A DNA stretch of 64,000 nt from Kribbella italica (lineage in GTDB: Bacteria; Actinomycetota; Actinomycetes; Propionibacteriales; Kribbellaceae). The DNA is taken from positions 5,704,001 to 5,768,000 of the forward strand of contig NZ_JACHMY010000001.1 of assembly GCF_014205135.1 (NCBI RefSeq), in the 5' to 3' direction. The stretch's first letter is position 1. Each line of letters starts with the position of its first letter. Positions 1 to 8,136 of the stretch are shown in pieces. A model generated the notes under the pieces. It did not search any database, was not told the origin of the DNA, and saw only the letters and a list, made by a program, of their open reading frames with translations. Made by a program: the position numbers and the translations under genes.

Positions 1-465
1 GCCGACCGCCTGGTCATCATCGAGAACGGCGAGGTGGTCCAGGAAGGCTCACCCAGCGAGGTCGCCCACCGCCCTCGCACCGACTACGTGGCTCACCTCG
101 TCGGCCTCAACCTCTACCGAGGCACCGCCGACGGCACGACGGTCCACTTGACCGACGGCGGCAAGGTCACCATCGCGACCCCGGCGACCGGCGCGGTCCA
201 CGTCGCCTTCCCGCCGTCCGCCATCAGTCTCTATCCCGAGCACCCCACCGGCAGCCCCCGCAACACCTGGCCGGTTGTCGTCACCAGCGTCGAGCAGCAC
301 GCCCACACCGTCCGCGTCCGCCTCACCCCCGCCGACGGCTCCTCCGCTCCCACCAATCTCCTGACCGACGTCACCCCGGCCGCCGTCGCCGAGCTCTCCC
401 TCACCCCTGGCCGCCCGCTCTGGGCCACCCTCAAGGCCACCGAGACCCAGACCTACCCGAGCTGA
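1..465 (+). CDS. C-terminal part of an ABC transporter ATP-binding protein (molybdate/sulfate type, TOBE domain), truncated by the window edge
   Basis: Frame 1 is open from the first base, so the gene begins before the window. The visible 154 residues open with the end of an ABC ATPase domain (LVIIENGEVVQEGSPSEV, the typical stretch after the H-loop). They continue into a domain of about 110 residues resembling the TOBE/Mop domain of ModC-like importers, which binds oxyanion or modulates transport. The Walker A, Walker B and signature motifs lie outside the window, so the substrate cannot be fixed. Molybdate is the best guess, and a molybdopterin enzyme is encoded at 14.9 kb, but sulfate or another anion cannot be excluded. 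The gene ends 79 bases before the next start. Confidence 0.75.
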   Translation, partial: ADRLVIIENGEVVQEGSPSEVAHRPRTDYVAHLVGLNLYRGTADGTTVHLTDGGKVTIATPATGAVHVAFPPSAISLYPEHPTGSPRNTWPVVVTSVEQHAHTVRVRLTPADGSSAPTNLLTDVTPAAVAELSLTPGRPLWATLKATETQTYPS

Positions 466-543
466 CTCCGCGGCTTGTTGCCTGATGCAACGGCGTGGAC
501 GACGGATACTGGTGGTCCGGGTCGTCGTCGGAGGGGGAGCGTT

Positions 544-1497
544 GTGAGCGTGCCGAGTGTCGGGTGGCAGGAAGTCGTCGGGGCCGACGAGGAGGAACGC
601 CACCGGCGGCAGGCGGAGCTGTTCGTCGCGATGCAGGCGCGCAAGTCGGACAAGTACGGGACCGGGCGGGCGCTGCACCGCAAGCAGGTGGCGGCGCTGC
701 GGGCGACGTTGACGGTGCCGGGCGACCTGCCGGAGTACGCGCGGCAAGGGCTGTTCCGGGTGCCGGAGAAGTACGACGTGTGGGTGCGGCTGTCGAACGG
801 CGGCTTCAACCGCGCGGCGGACGTCGTACCGGATATTCGTGGGTTCTCGCTGAAGGTGCTCGGCGTGAGTGGGCCGGCGGCGCTGGGCGGCGAGGCGGTG
901 AGCCAGGACTTCGCGCTGATCAACCACGAGCGGTTCAGCTCCGCGACCAGCGAGGACTTCAGCAAGGTCGTCACCACGGCCGGGCAGACGACAGGACGGC
1001 TGCTGCTCAGCGTGGCCCAGCAGCCTGGACTGATTCCCCGCCTGAAGGCCGTCTCGACCGCGCTCAAGGAGCCGTTCTCCGGCTTCGCCACCCAGGACTT
1101 CTTCAGCGCGGCACCGATCACGTTCGGCCCGTACGCCGCCCGCGTGCGGCTCCGCGCGCTGGCCGGCTACCCGAACCCGGGCGCCGTGGACTGGGCCGCC
1201 GACGTCTACGACCGGCTCGCCACCGCCCCGCTCGACTACGACGTCCAGGTGCAGTTCTTCGTCGACGAGGAGCACACCCCGATCGAGGACGCCTCGGTCG
1301 TCTGGGACGCGCCGTACGAGACCGTCGGCCGGTTGACCATCGGGCGGCAGAAGCCGGACGAGGCGTTCGCCGCGGAGGTCGAGTCGGCCGTCTTCGACCC
1401 GTGGAGCGCGATGGCCGAGCACCGTCCGCTGGGTGAGGTGATGCGGGCCCGGAAGGTCGCGTACTTCGCGAGCCAGCAGCACCGCCAAGCGACCTAG
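544..1497 (+). CDS. catalase-like heme protein
   Basis: A 317-residue protein related to the small, divergent catalase-like (heme-dependent peroxidase) family. Motifs supporting this are VWVRLSNGGFNRAADV near residue 80, followed by DIRGFSLKVLG, the equivalent of the catalase R-G-x-A-x-K segment, and SQDFALINHERF, the equivalent of the QDF..N-P loop. It is much shorter than a typical monofunctional catalase of about 480 residues or more and lacks the C-terminal extension, as usual for these minicatalase-like proteins. The GTG start is chosen because a purine-rich GGAGGGGGAGC sits 5-15 bases upstream; an earlier in-frame start would give an unlikely leader. Activity on peroxide is inferred only. 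It sits directly upstream of, but apart from, the lanthipeptide cluster. Confidence 0.7.
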   Translation: MSVPSVGWQEVVGADEEERHRRQAELFVAMQARKSDKYGTGRALHRKQVAALRATLTVPGDLPEYARQGLFRVPEKYDVWVRLSNGGFNRAADVVPDIRGFSLKVLGVSGPAALGGEAVSQDFALINHERFSSATSEDFSKVVTTAGQTTGRLLLSVAQQPGLIPRLKAVSTALKEPFSGFATQDFFSAAPITFGPYAARVRLRALAGYPNPGAVDWAADVYDRLATAPLDYDVQVQFFVDEEHTPIEDASVVWDAPYETVGRLTIGRQKPDEAFAAEVESAVFDPWSAMAEHRPLGEVMRARKVAYFASQQHRQAT

Positions 1498-1525
1498 AGA
1501 GGTCTCACGATCAAATCCATGCAAA

Positions 1526-1604
1526 GTTACGTCCTGTTACCTGGCTGGCACGCATCGACATGATGTAACGGCGCTTTCCCCGCTCAAAGTGACGTCGACG
1601 TAAC
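1526..1604 (+). promoter_or_regulatory. candidate regulator-binding region of the class III lanthipeptide operon
   Basis: The 240-base gap before lanKC has four copies of one pentamer. GTTAC occurs at 1526 and 1536, a direct repeat exactly 10 bp apart (one helical turn), and the reverse complement GTAAC at 1565 and 1600. The last copy lies in GTGACGTCGACGTAAC, itself dyad-like. A second short dyad, GAGTG with CACTC, flanks TTTACTTA at about 1608-1626. Helically phased repeats suit binding by a NarL/RamR-type regulator, and one is encoded at the far end of the cluster. That this regulator binds here is inference. Confidence 0.4.
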
Positions 1605-1738
1605 AAAGAGTGTTTACTTACTCACTCGTAGCACATGAGTTCTTCACAGTCGACTGATGACGTCATGCACTACGCCGACCCCTCTCCCCCCGCCCAAGAT
1701 TCTCCGGGGCAACCACGAGAGAGGGGGATCGAACCGCC

Positions 1739-4303
1739 ATGGAAAGTTACGAGCTGTACTGCCTGGCCGACCGGCGGTTCTACGACTCTCCCTCCACCGC
1801 CGAGGGTCAGCCGGACTTCGCCCTCGCCTCCCGGGAGGTCCCGGCCGGCTGGGAGCACGTGCCCGGCGAGATGTGGATGCACTACGCGCCGAGCGGCCTG
1901 GAGCTGCCGGCCCAGGGCTGGAAGATCCACGTCTCGGCCGGCCTCGCCGACGCCGAGCGGACGCTCGAGGTCGTCTGGGACTACTGCGTCCCCCGCGGCA
2001 TCGCGTTCAAGTTCCTGCGCAACGAGCCGGTCCTGGTGATGGTCAACTCGAAGTCCGCCCCGCGCGGTTCGAGCGGCAAGCTCGTCACCATCTACCCCAC
2101 CGACGAGGCGCAGCTCGAGCTGGTGCTCAAGGAGCTCGACGACCTGCTCGACGGCGTCCAGGGCCCGTACATCCTGAGCGACCTCCGGTACGCCGAGGGC
2201 CCGCTGTTCGTCCGGTACGGCGCCTTCGTCAGCCGCTACACCCTCGACCCGGCCGGCGAACGCGTCCTGGCCCTCGAGGACAACACCGGCCGGCTGGTCC
2301 CTGACCACCGCAGCCCCACCTTCACCACGCCGCCGTGGATCACGCTGCCGTCGTTCCTGCAGACGCATCTCGACGCCCGTAACGCGGTCACCACCAACGA
2401 CCTCGCGTACACGATCGAAGGCGTCATCCAGTTCTCCAACGGCGGTGGCGTCTACCTCGGCCACCACAACGAGACCCAGGCCAAGGTCGTGCTCAAGGAA
2501 GGCCGGCCGTACGCCGGGCTCGACATGTCCGGCCGCGACGCGGTCGCCCGGATCGGTCACGAGCGCGACATCCTGCAGCGCCTCGACGGGCTCGACGTCG
2601 TACCGCAGGTCCACGACTACTTCACCCTCGGCGACCACCACTTCCTGGTCCAGGAGTTCGTCGACGCGAACCCGCTGCAGCGGGAACTCGTCCGGCGGTA
2701 CCCGCTGACCCGCCCGGACGCGTCCGAGGCCGAGCTCACCGAGTACGCCGCGTGGGCGACCAAGATGGTCGGCGACGTCCAGCGCGCGGTCGGCGAACTC
2801 CACGGTCGCGGGGTCGTCTTCTGCGACCTGCACCCGGACAACGTGCTGCTGAGCACCGGCGACCGTCTCGTGCTGATCGACTTCGAGGTCGCGACGCTCG
2901 CCGAGGACAAGGCCCGCTCCGCGCTCGCCCACCCGGGCTACGCGGCGCCCGGCGACCGTCAGGGTCCGGACGTCGACCTGTACGCGCTGGCCTGTATCGC
3001 GCTCGGCCTGTTCGCGCCGCAGGCAACGATGCTGCTGCATCTCCATCCCGGCAAGGCGTTCCAGCTGGCCGACATGATCGCCGAGACCTTCCCGGTGCCG
3101 AGGGCAACGCTCGACACCGCCGTACGGGCCATCGTCGGCAAGGACCTGACCGAGGACCCGGAGATGGCGGCGCTGCCGCTGCCCGGCCGTGCGCCCTGGA
3201 CCGAGGTCCGCGCCGCGATCGCCAAGGCGATTGTGGCCAGCGCGACCCCGGAGCGGGACGATCGGCTGTTCCCCGGCGACATCGCGCAGTTCCGCTCCGG
3301 CGGCGGGATCAACCTCGCGACCGGCGCGGCCGGCGTGCTCTACGCACTGGCGAAGACCGACGCGGGCCGCTTCCCGGCGTACGAGGACTGGCTGCGCGAG
3401 CACGCCAGGACCACCGAGCTCGGCCCCGGCCTGTACGACGGACTGCACGGCGTCGCGTACGTCCTCGACGAGCTCGGGCACCGGCAGGACGCGCTGGACG
3501 CGATCGAGCTGACGCTGGCCGACGACTTCGGCAGCCGCGAGCTGGGCCTGTACTCCGGCCTGGCCGGTGTCGGACTGAACCTGATGCACTTCTCCGCAAG
3601 CGAGCCGAGTCTCAACAGCGCGGCGACGCGTGTGCTCGACCTGGTCGCGGACCGGCTCGGCGACGTCACCGACGTACCGGAGGTGAGTGGTGAGGGGAAG
3701 CCGCGGGCCGGGCTCATGTACGGCTCGTCCGGTCCGGCGCTGCTCTTCCTGACGGCGTACGAGCGGACCGGTGACACCGGGCTGCTCGACTTCGCGGAGA
3801 CCGCGCTGCGGCAGGACCTGCGCCGCTGCATCCGGACGCCGGAAGGCATGCTCCAGGTGAACCAGGGCTGGCGCTCGCTGCCCTACCTGGAAGAAGGCTC
3901 GGCCGGGATCGCGATGGTCCTCAGCCGCTACCTGCAGCACCGACCGGACGAGGAGCTGGCCGCCGAACTGGCCGCCCTCCGCCTGGTCACCCGCTGCTCC
4001 TACTACGTGCAGCCCGGCCTGATGATGGGTCGCGCCGGACTGCTGCTGGCTGCCGCCGAGCTGGGCGACAGCACCGACGACCTGGTCCGCGGACTCGGCT
4101 GGCACGCGCTGCCGTACGAGGGTGGACTGATCTTCCCCGGCAACCAGTTGCTCCGTCTCTCGACGGACCTGGCCACCGGATCCGCCGGCGTCCTGCTGGC
4201 CCTGGGAACCGCGCTGCACGAGCGGCCGGTCTCCCTCCCGTTCCTCGGACCTCCCCAGTGGTCCGAGTCTCTGTCCCTACGACTTCCTCCGAAGGAGGTG
4301 TAA
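1739..4303 (+). CDS. lanKC: class III lanthipeptide synthetase (lyase-kinase-cyclase)
   Basis: An 854-residue cytoplasmic enzyme expected to phosphorylate Ser/Thr of the precursor, eliminate phosphate to dehydro-residues and form (methyl)lanthionine or labionin rings. The first ~200 residues fit the OspF-like lyase part. The central Ser/Thr-kinase-like domain shows KVVLKEGRPYAG, then the catalytic loop VFCDLHPDNVLL near residues 360-370 and the metal motif LIDFEVATL. The C-terminal ~330 residues are LanC-like, with repeated GL-x-G-x-x-G segments (GLYDGLHGVAYVL, GLYSGLAGVGL, EEGSAGIAMVL, GLMMGRAGLLL). The CHG and Cys zinc ligands of LanC/LanM are absent, which is diagnostic of class III. A GAGAGAGGGGG ribosome site sits about 10 bases before the ATG. 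The 3' end contains the ribosome site of the precursor gene. Relatives include LabKC and the flavipeptin enzyme FlaKC. Confidence 0.95.
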   Translation: MESYELYCLADRRFYDSPSTAEGQPDFALASREVPAGWEHVPGEMWMHYAPSGLELPAQGWKIHVSAGLADAERTLEVVWDYCVPRGIAFKFLRNEPVLVMVNSKSAPRGSSGKLVTIYPTDEAQLELVLKELDDLLDGVQGPYILSDLRYAEGPLFVRYGAFVSRYTLDPAGERVLALEDNTGRLVPDHRSPTFTTPPWITLPSFLQTHLDARNAVTTNDLAYTIEGVIQFSNGGGVYLGHHNETQAKVVLKEGRPYAGLDMSGRDAVARIGHERDILQRLDGLDVVPQVHDYFTLGDHHFLVQEFVDANPLQRELVRRYPLTRPDASEAELTEYAAWATKMVGDVQRAVGELHGRGVVFCDLHPDNVLLSTGDRLVLIDFEVATLAEDKARSALAHPGYAAPGDRQGPDVDLYALACIALGLFAPQATMLLHLHPGKAFQLADMIAETFPVPRATLDTAVRAIVGKDLTEDPEMAALPLPGRAPWTEVRAAIAKAIVASATPERDDRLFPGDIAQFRSGGGINLATGAAGVLYALAKTDAGRFPAYEDWLREHARTTELGPGLYDGLHGVAYVLDELGHRQDALDAIELTLADDFGSRELGLYSGLAGVGLNLMHFSASEPSLNSAATRVLDLVADRLGDVTDVPEVSGEGKPRAGLMYGSSGPALLFLTAYERTGDTGLLDFAETALRQDLRRCIRTPEGMLQVNQGWRSLPYLEEGSAGIAMVLSRYLQHRPDEELAAELAALRLVTRCSYYVQPGLMMGRAGLLLAAAELGDSTDDLVRGLGWHALPYEGGLIFPGNQLLRLSTDLATGSAGVLLALGTALHERPVSLPFLGPPQWSESLSLRLPPKEV

Positions 4304-4307
4304 ACAC

Positions 4308-4445
4308 ATGGCACTTCTCGACCTTCAGGGTCTGGAGACCCCGGGCTACGGTCACGGCGGCCACCACCACGGCGGCTCCACGCTGACCGTGCTGGGCTGC
4401 AACTCGCAGCGTCCGAGCAACCTGAGCCTTCTGCTCTGCCACTGA
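4308..4445 (+). CDS. lanA: class III lanthipeptide precursor peptide (flavipeptin-like)
   Basis: A 45-residue precursor. The leader starts MALLDLQGLE, carrying the LLDLQ-type recognition motif of class III leaders. A Gly/His-rich linker (GHGGHHHGG, residues 15-23) follows. The core holds two S/T-x2-S/T-x3-Cys units: Ser24-Thr27-Cys31 and Ser37-Ser40-Cys44, the exact spacing for labionin or for lanthionine plus a dehydro-residue. Pro12 and Pro36 are possible sites for the prolyl oligopeptidase encoded next. An excellent AAGGAGG lies 9 bases before the ATG, inside the last codons of lanKC. The peptide closely resembles the flavipeptin precursor architecture; the actual ring type cannot be read from sequence. 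Confidence 0.95.
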   Translation: MALLDLQGLETPGYGHGGHHHGGSTLTVLGCNSQRPSNLSLLLCH

Positions 4446-4454
4446 TCGGACCCG

Positions 4455-4475
4455 GGCGCCCCGACGTGGGGTGCC
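4455..4475 (+). terminator. terminator-like hairpin after lanA
   Basis: GGCGCCCC, a GACGT loop and GGGGTGCC form an 8-bp stem with one G-T pair, ten bases after the lanA stop. It is followed by AAGCTTTTCG, which has only four T residues. This could be a weak Rho-independent terminator or a 3' stabiliser that keeps lanA mRNA more abundant than the downstream genes. Confidence 0.5.
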
Positions 4476-4496
4476 AAGCTTTTCGAGGTTTCCGAA

Positions 4497-4530
4497 GGCC
4501 CGGGGTGGGCGGCAACTCCCACCCCGGGCC
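4497..4530 (+). promoter_or_regulatory. perfect 13-bp stem-loop in the leader of the prolyl oligopeptidase gene
   Basis: The arms GGCCCGGGGTGGG (4497-4509) and CCCACCCCGGGCC (4518-4530) are perfectly complementary around an 8-base loop. No T-run follows. The hairpin ends 12 bases before the GGGAGG ribosome site of the downstream gene, so it may act as an attenuator, processing site or translation modulator. Together with the preceding hairpin it sits in the 110 bases that separate the precursor from the maturation and export genes. Confidence 0.55.
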
Positions 4531-4555
4531 GACCTTCGTTCCGGGAGGCGCTCTC

Positions 4556-6484
4556 ATGGACTACCCGTACGCCGAACGGCTCGCGCTCGTCGAGCAGTTG
4601 CACGGGCAGAGCGTCGCCGACCCCTACCGCTGGCTCGAGGACGCCTCGAGCGAGCAGACCCGCCAGTGGCAGGCCGCGCAGGACGAGCTCTGGCTCTCGT
4701 ACGCCGGGACGCTGCCCACCCGCTACTCGTTCCGCAGCCGCGTGAAGGCCTTGTCCTCGGTCGGTTCCGTCTCCGCGCCGGTCTGGCGTGGCGACCACTG
4801 CTTCCTGCTCCGCCGCGAGCCGCGTCAGGACCATCCCGTCCTGAGCGTCGACGGCGTCGAGCTGCTGGACCCCGCCAAGCTCGACCCGAGCGGACTGACC
4901 ACGCTCGACTCCTGGCAGCCCTCGCCGGACGGGTCGCTGGTCGCCTTCCAGGTCTCCCGCGGCGGCTCCGAGCAGTCCGTGCTGCACGTGCTCGACGTGA
5001 CGACCGGCGCTCTGGCCGAGGAGCCGATCGACGGTTGCCGCTACTCCCCGATCGCGTGGCTGCCGGACGGAAAGTCCTTCTACTACGTGCGATTCCGCCA
5101 GGTCCTGCTGCACGCGGTCGGCGGCTCGGACCAGCGCGTCCTCGCCGACGAAGCGTCGTACGGGCTGGATCTCAGCGCCGACGGCCGCTGGCTGACGATC
5201 TCCGCGTCGCGCGGGACCACCAACGATCTCTGGCTCGCGGACCTGCGAGCGGGCGGTGCGCCGCACCAGCTCCAGCTCGGCGGCGACGCGATCACGCTGA
5301 TGTCGGTCGGCCACGACGGCCGCCTGTACGTCGTCACGACGCAGGACGCGCCGACCGGCCGGGTCTGCGTCGGCGACCCGGAGAATCCGCTGGTCTGGCA
5401 CGACTACGTCCCCGCCGACCCGGACGCTCCGCTGAGCAGCCTGGCCGTGCTCGACAAGGTCGTGCTCGTCGGCCGCACCCGCGGAACCATCGGCGAGATC
5501 GCCATCCACGATCTGGTCACCGGCCGCCACCTCGGCGACGTCCCGCTGCCCGGCCAGGGGTCCGTCGGCTCGCTGACCACCCGCCCTCACGGCGGGCACG
5601 AGGCCTGGTTCTCCTACACCGACAGCATCACCCCCGCGGCGATCTACGCGTACGACGCCCTGACGGCCGAGACCACGCTCTGGTCGCCGGCGCCCGGCGC
5701 GGCTCCCACCGTCGAGGCGACCGCGACACCCGTCCCGTTCCAGTCGGCCGACGGCACCTCGCTGGAGCTGCTCGTCATCGCGGGCCCAGGGTCCGGTCCG
5801 CGGCCGACGATCCTCTACGGGTACGGCGGTTTCGGCCAGTCGCTCACCCCGACGTACTCCGCGTTCGCCCTGGCCTGGGTCGAGGCCGGCGGCGTCTTCG
5901 TCACCGCCACCCTGCGCGGCGGCGGTGAACGTGGCCACGACTGGCACCGGGCCGGCATCCTCGACCAGAAGCAGAACGTCATCGACGACTTCCTCGCGGC
6001 GGCCGAACACCTGGTCGCCGATGGCTGGACCACGCCGTCCCAGCTGGCCGCCTGCGGAGAGTCCAACGGCGGCCTGCTGGTCGGCGCCGCCATCACCCAG
6101 CGCCCGGACCTCTTCGCCGCCGCCGTCTGCTCGGCGCCGCTGCTCGACATGGTCCGCTACGAGCACACCGGTCTGGGCGCCCACTGGGTCCCGGAGTTCG
6201 GCTCGGCCTCGGATCCCGTGCAGCTGAAGACGTTGCTGAGCTATTCGCCGTATCACCAGGTCTTCACCCAGGATTATCCGGCGGTGCTCTTCACCACGTT
6301 CGCCAACGACACCCGCGTAGATCCCTTGCACGCAAGGAAGATGTGCGCCGCTCTTCAGCATGTCTCCAGCCATCCGGTGCTGCTCAGAACGGATGCTGAC
6401 TCCGGCCACGCCTCCGGTGGTGCAGGGAAGGGCATCGCGCTCGCCGCCGACATGCTCGCGTTCCTCGACAGGCAGCTGCGATGA
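4556..6484 (+). CDS. prolyl oligopeptidase (S9A), likely lanthipeptide leader protease
   Basis: A 642-residue serine peptidase without a signal peptide. The N-terminus (YPYAERLALVEQLHG, then DPYRWLED) is typical of S9A prolyl oligopeptidases. A beta-propeller of about 300 residues follows, then an alpha/beta-hydrolase domain. The catalytic triad is visible: Ser in CGESNGG near residue 502, Asp in NDTRVDP near 585 and His in DSGHASGG near 617. The ATG is preceded by GGGAGG at 7 bases; an upstream in-frame ATG would run through the hairpin region and is rejected. In the flavipeptin system a homologous enzyme (FlaP) cleaves after Pro in the leader of the modified precursor, and the same role is inferred here. 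It overlaps the next gene by ATGA. Confidence 0.93.
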   Translation: MDYPYAERLALVEQLHGQSVADPYRWLEDASSEQTRQWQAAQDELWLSYAGTLPTRYSFRSRVKALSSVGSVSAPVWRGDHCFLLRREPRQDHPVLSVDGVELLDPAKLDPSGLTTLDSWQPSPDGSLVAFQVSRGGSEQSVLHVLDVTTGALAEEPIDGCRYSPIAWLPDGKSFYYVRFRQVLLHAVGGSDQRVLADEASYGLDLSADGRWLTISASRGTTNDLWLADLRAGGAPHQLQLGGDAITLMSVGHDGRLYVVTTQDAPTGRVCVGDPENPLVWHDYVPADPDAPLSSLAVLDKVVLVGRTRGTIGEIAIHDLVTGRHLGDVPLPGQGSVGSLTTRPHGGHEAWFSYTDSITPAAIYAYDALTAETTLWSPAPGAAPTVEATATPVPFQSADGTSLELLVIAGPGSGPRPTILYGYGGFGQSLTPTYSAFALAWVEAGGVFVTATLRGGGERGHDWHRAGILDQKQNVIDDFLAAAEHLVADGWTTPSQLAACGESNGGLLVGAAITQRPDLFAAAVCSAPLLDMVRYEHTGLGAHWVPEFGSASDPVQLKTLLSYSPYHQVFTQDYPAVLFTTFANDTRVDPLHARKMCAALQHVSSHPVLLRTDADSGHASGGAGKGIALAADMLAFLDRQLR

Positions 6485-8136
6485 GCCTCGCCTTCGGCGA
6501 CGTCGTCCGTCACAGCGGCAAGTGGCTCCCCGTGATCGCTCTGACCTCACTGGGCGGCAGCTGTGTCGCGCTCGCACTCCCCTCGGTTCTCGGCCGGTCG
6601 GTCGACGCGATCGTCGCCGGCCACGGCTACGACCGCTGGCTCTCCGTCGCCGCGGTATTGGTTGCCACAGGCATCATTTGCTCCCTGGTCGACGTCTTCG
6701 CCGGCACCGCCTCCGTCGCCGGTACGACGGCCTGGCTGCGCCACGGCCTGGTCCAGCGCGTCGTCCGCGGCGGTCCCGAAGGGACTCGCGACCACGAGAC
6801 CGGCGACCTGGTCAGCCGAGTCTCCGGCAACGCCGTCGACGCCGCCCAGGCCGGGCCCGCACTCGTCAGCGCGTTCGCCGCAATCCTCCCGCCGGCTGGC
6901 AGCCTCGTTCTGCTCGCCTTCATCGACCCCTGGCTCGCCGCGGCCTTCTTCGGCGGCGTCCTGCTCGTCATCGGCGTCCTCCTGGTCTTCGCCCGCCGTA
7001 CCGCGCAGATCAGCCTCGACTACTCCGAAACCCAAGGCCGGCTGGCCGGTCGCCTCACCGAGGCCCTCACCGGCATCCGCACGATCCTCGCCGCCGGCAC
7101 GACAGCCCGCGAGGAGCACCGCGTCCTCTCCCTCCTCCCCGAGCTCCACAAGCACGGCCTGCTCACCTGGAAGATCCTCGCCCGTTCCGGCGCCCAGGCC
7201 GCGATCGTCGGCCCACTCGTCCTGGTCGCCGTCCTGGCCGTCGGCGGCTTCCAACTCGTCGAGGGCCGCATCACCGCCGGCGAACTCTTCGCCGCCGGCC
7301 AGTACGCCGTACTCGGTGCCGGCCTCGGCAGCCTGACCGGCGTCATCGGCGAGATCGCCCGCGCCAAGGCCGGCGTCCGCCGCGCGAGCGAGATCTTCGC
7401 CGTCGACTCCATGCCCCACGGCACCCTCCCGCTCCCGTCCGGTCCCGGTCACCTGCGCTTCGAGGCCGTCACGGTCGTCGCCAACGACACGACCCTCCTG
7501 TACGACGTGAACCTCGACCTCCCCGGCGGCGCCACCGTCGCCGTCGTCGGGCCGAGCGGCGCCGGGAAGTCCGTGCTCGCCGCCGTCGCCGCGCGGCTGC
7601 GCGACCCGTCGTACGGGCAGGTGCTGCTGGACGGCGTACCGCTGCAGGCCGTCCACCGCCGTTCGCTGCGCACCGCGGTCGGCTGCGCCTTCGAGCGCCC
7701 GACGCTGGTCGGCACCACCATCGGCGACGCGATCTCGCCGAACCCGCTGAGCACCGTCCGCACGCTGGCCGCGGCCCGCGCGACGCACGCGCACGACTTC
7801 GTCAGCCGCCTCCCGCGCGGCTACCGCACTCCGTTGCCTGAGGCCCCTATGTCGGGCGGCGAACGGCAGCGCCTCGGTCTGGCCCGCGCGTGGTCCGCCA
7901 GCCGGCTGCTGGTGCTCGACGACGCGACGTCGAGCCTCGACACCGCGACCGAGATGCAGATCAGCCGCACGCTCACCGAGGACAAGCACCGCCGGACCCG
8001 CCTGATCGTCACCCACCGCCCGGCGACCGCGGCACGGGCCGACCTGGTCGTCTGGCTCGACCACGGCGTGGTCCGCGCCACCGCCCGGCACCGCGACCTC
8101 TGGCACCTCCCGGAGTACCGCGAGGTCTTCGGATGA
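6481..8136 (+). CDS. ABC exporter half-molecule 1 (membrane plus ATPase domains)
   Basis: A 551-residue fused permease-ATPase. The N-terminal ~300 residues contain about six hydrophobic segments of an ABC type-1 exporter. The ATPase domain has Walker A GPSGAGKS near residue 358, signature MSGGERQRLGLARA, Walker B LLVLDDATSSLD and an H-loop VTHRP. In the Walker B region the catalytic Glu position reads Asp (LDDATS). That is common in the degenerate site of heterodimeric exporters and suggests pairing with the next gene. Start and stop overlap both neighbours by 4 bases (ATGA), so translation is probably coupled. The likely job is export of the class III lanthipeptide or its intermediate. Confidence 0.9.
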   Translation: MSLAFGDVVRHSGKWLPVIALTSLGGSCVALALPSVLGRSVDAIVAGHGYDRWLSVAAVLVATGIICSLVDVFAGTASVAGTTAWLRHGLVQRVVRGGPEGTRDHETGDLVSRVSGNAVDAAQAGPALVSAFAAILPPAGSLVLLAFIDPWLAAAFFGGVLLVIGVLLVFARRTAQISLDYSETQGRLAGRLTEALTGIRTILAAGTTAREEHRVLSLLPELHKHGLLTWKILARSGAQAAIVGPLVLVAVLAVGGFQLVEGRITAGELFAAGQYAVLGAGLGSLTGVIGEIARAKAGVRRASEIFAVDSMPHGTLPLPSGPGHLRFEAVTVVANDTTLLYDVNLDLPGGATVAVVGPSGAGKSVLAAVAARLRDPSYGQVLLDGVPLQAVHRRSLRTAVGCAFERPTLVGTTIGDAISPNPLSTVRTLAAARATHAHDFVSRLPRGYRTPLPEAPMSGGERQRLGLARAWSASRLLVLDDATSSLDTATEMQISRTLTEDKHRRTRLIVTHRPATAARADLVVWLDHGVVRATARHRDLWHLPEYREVFG

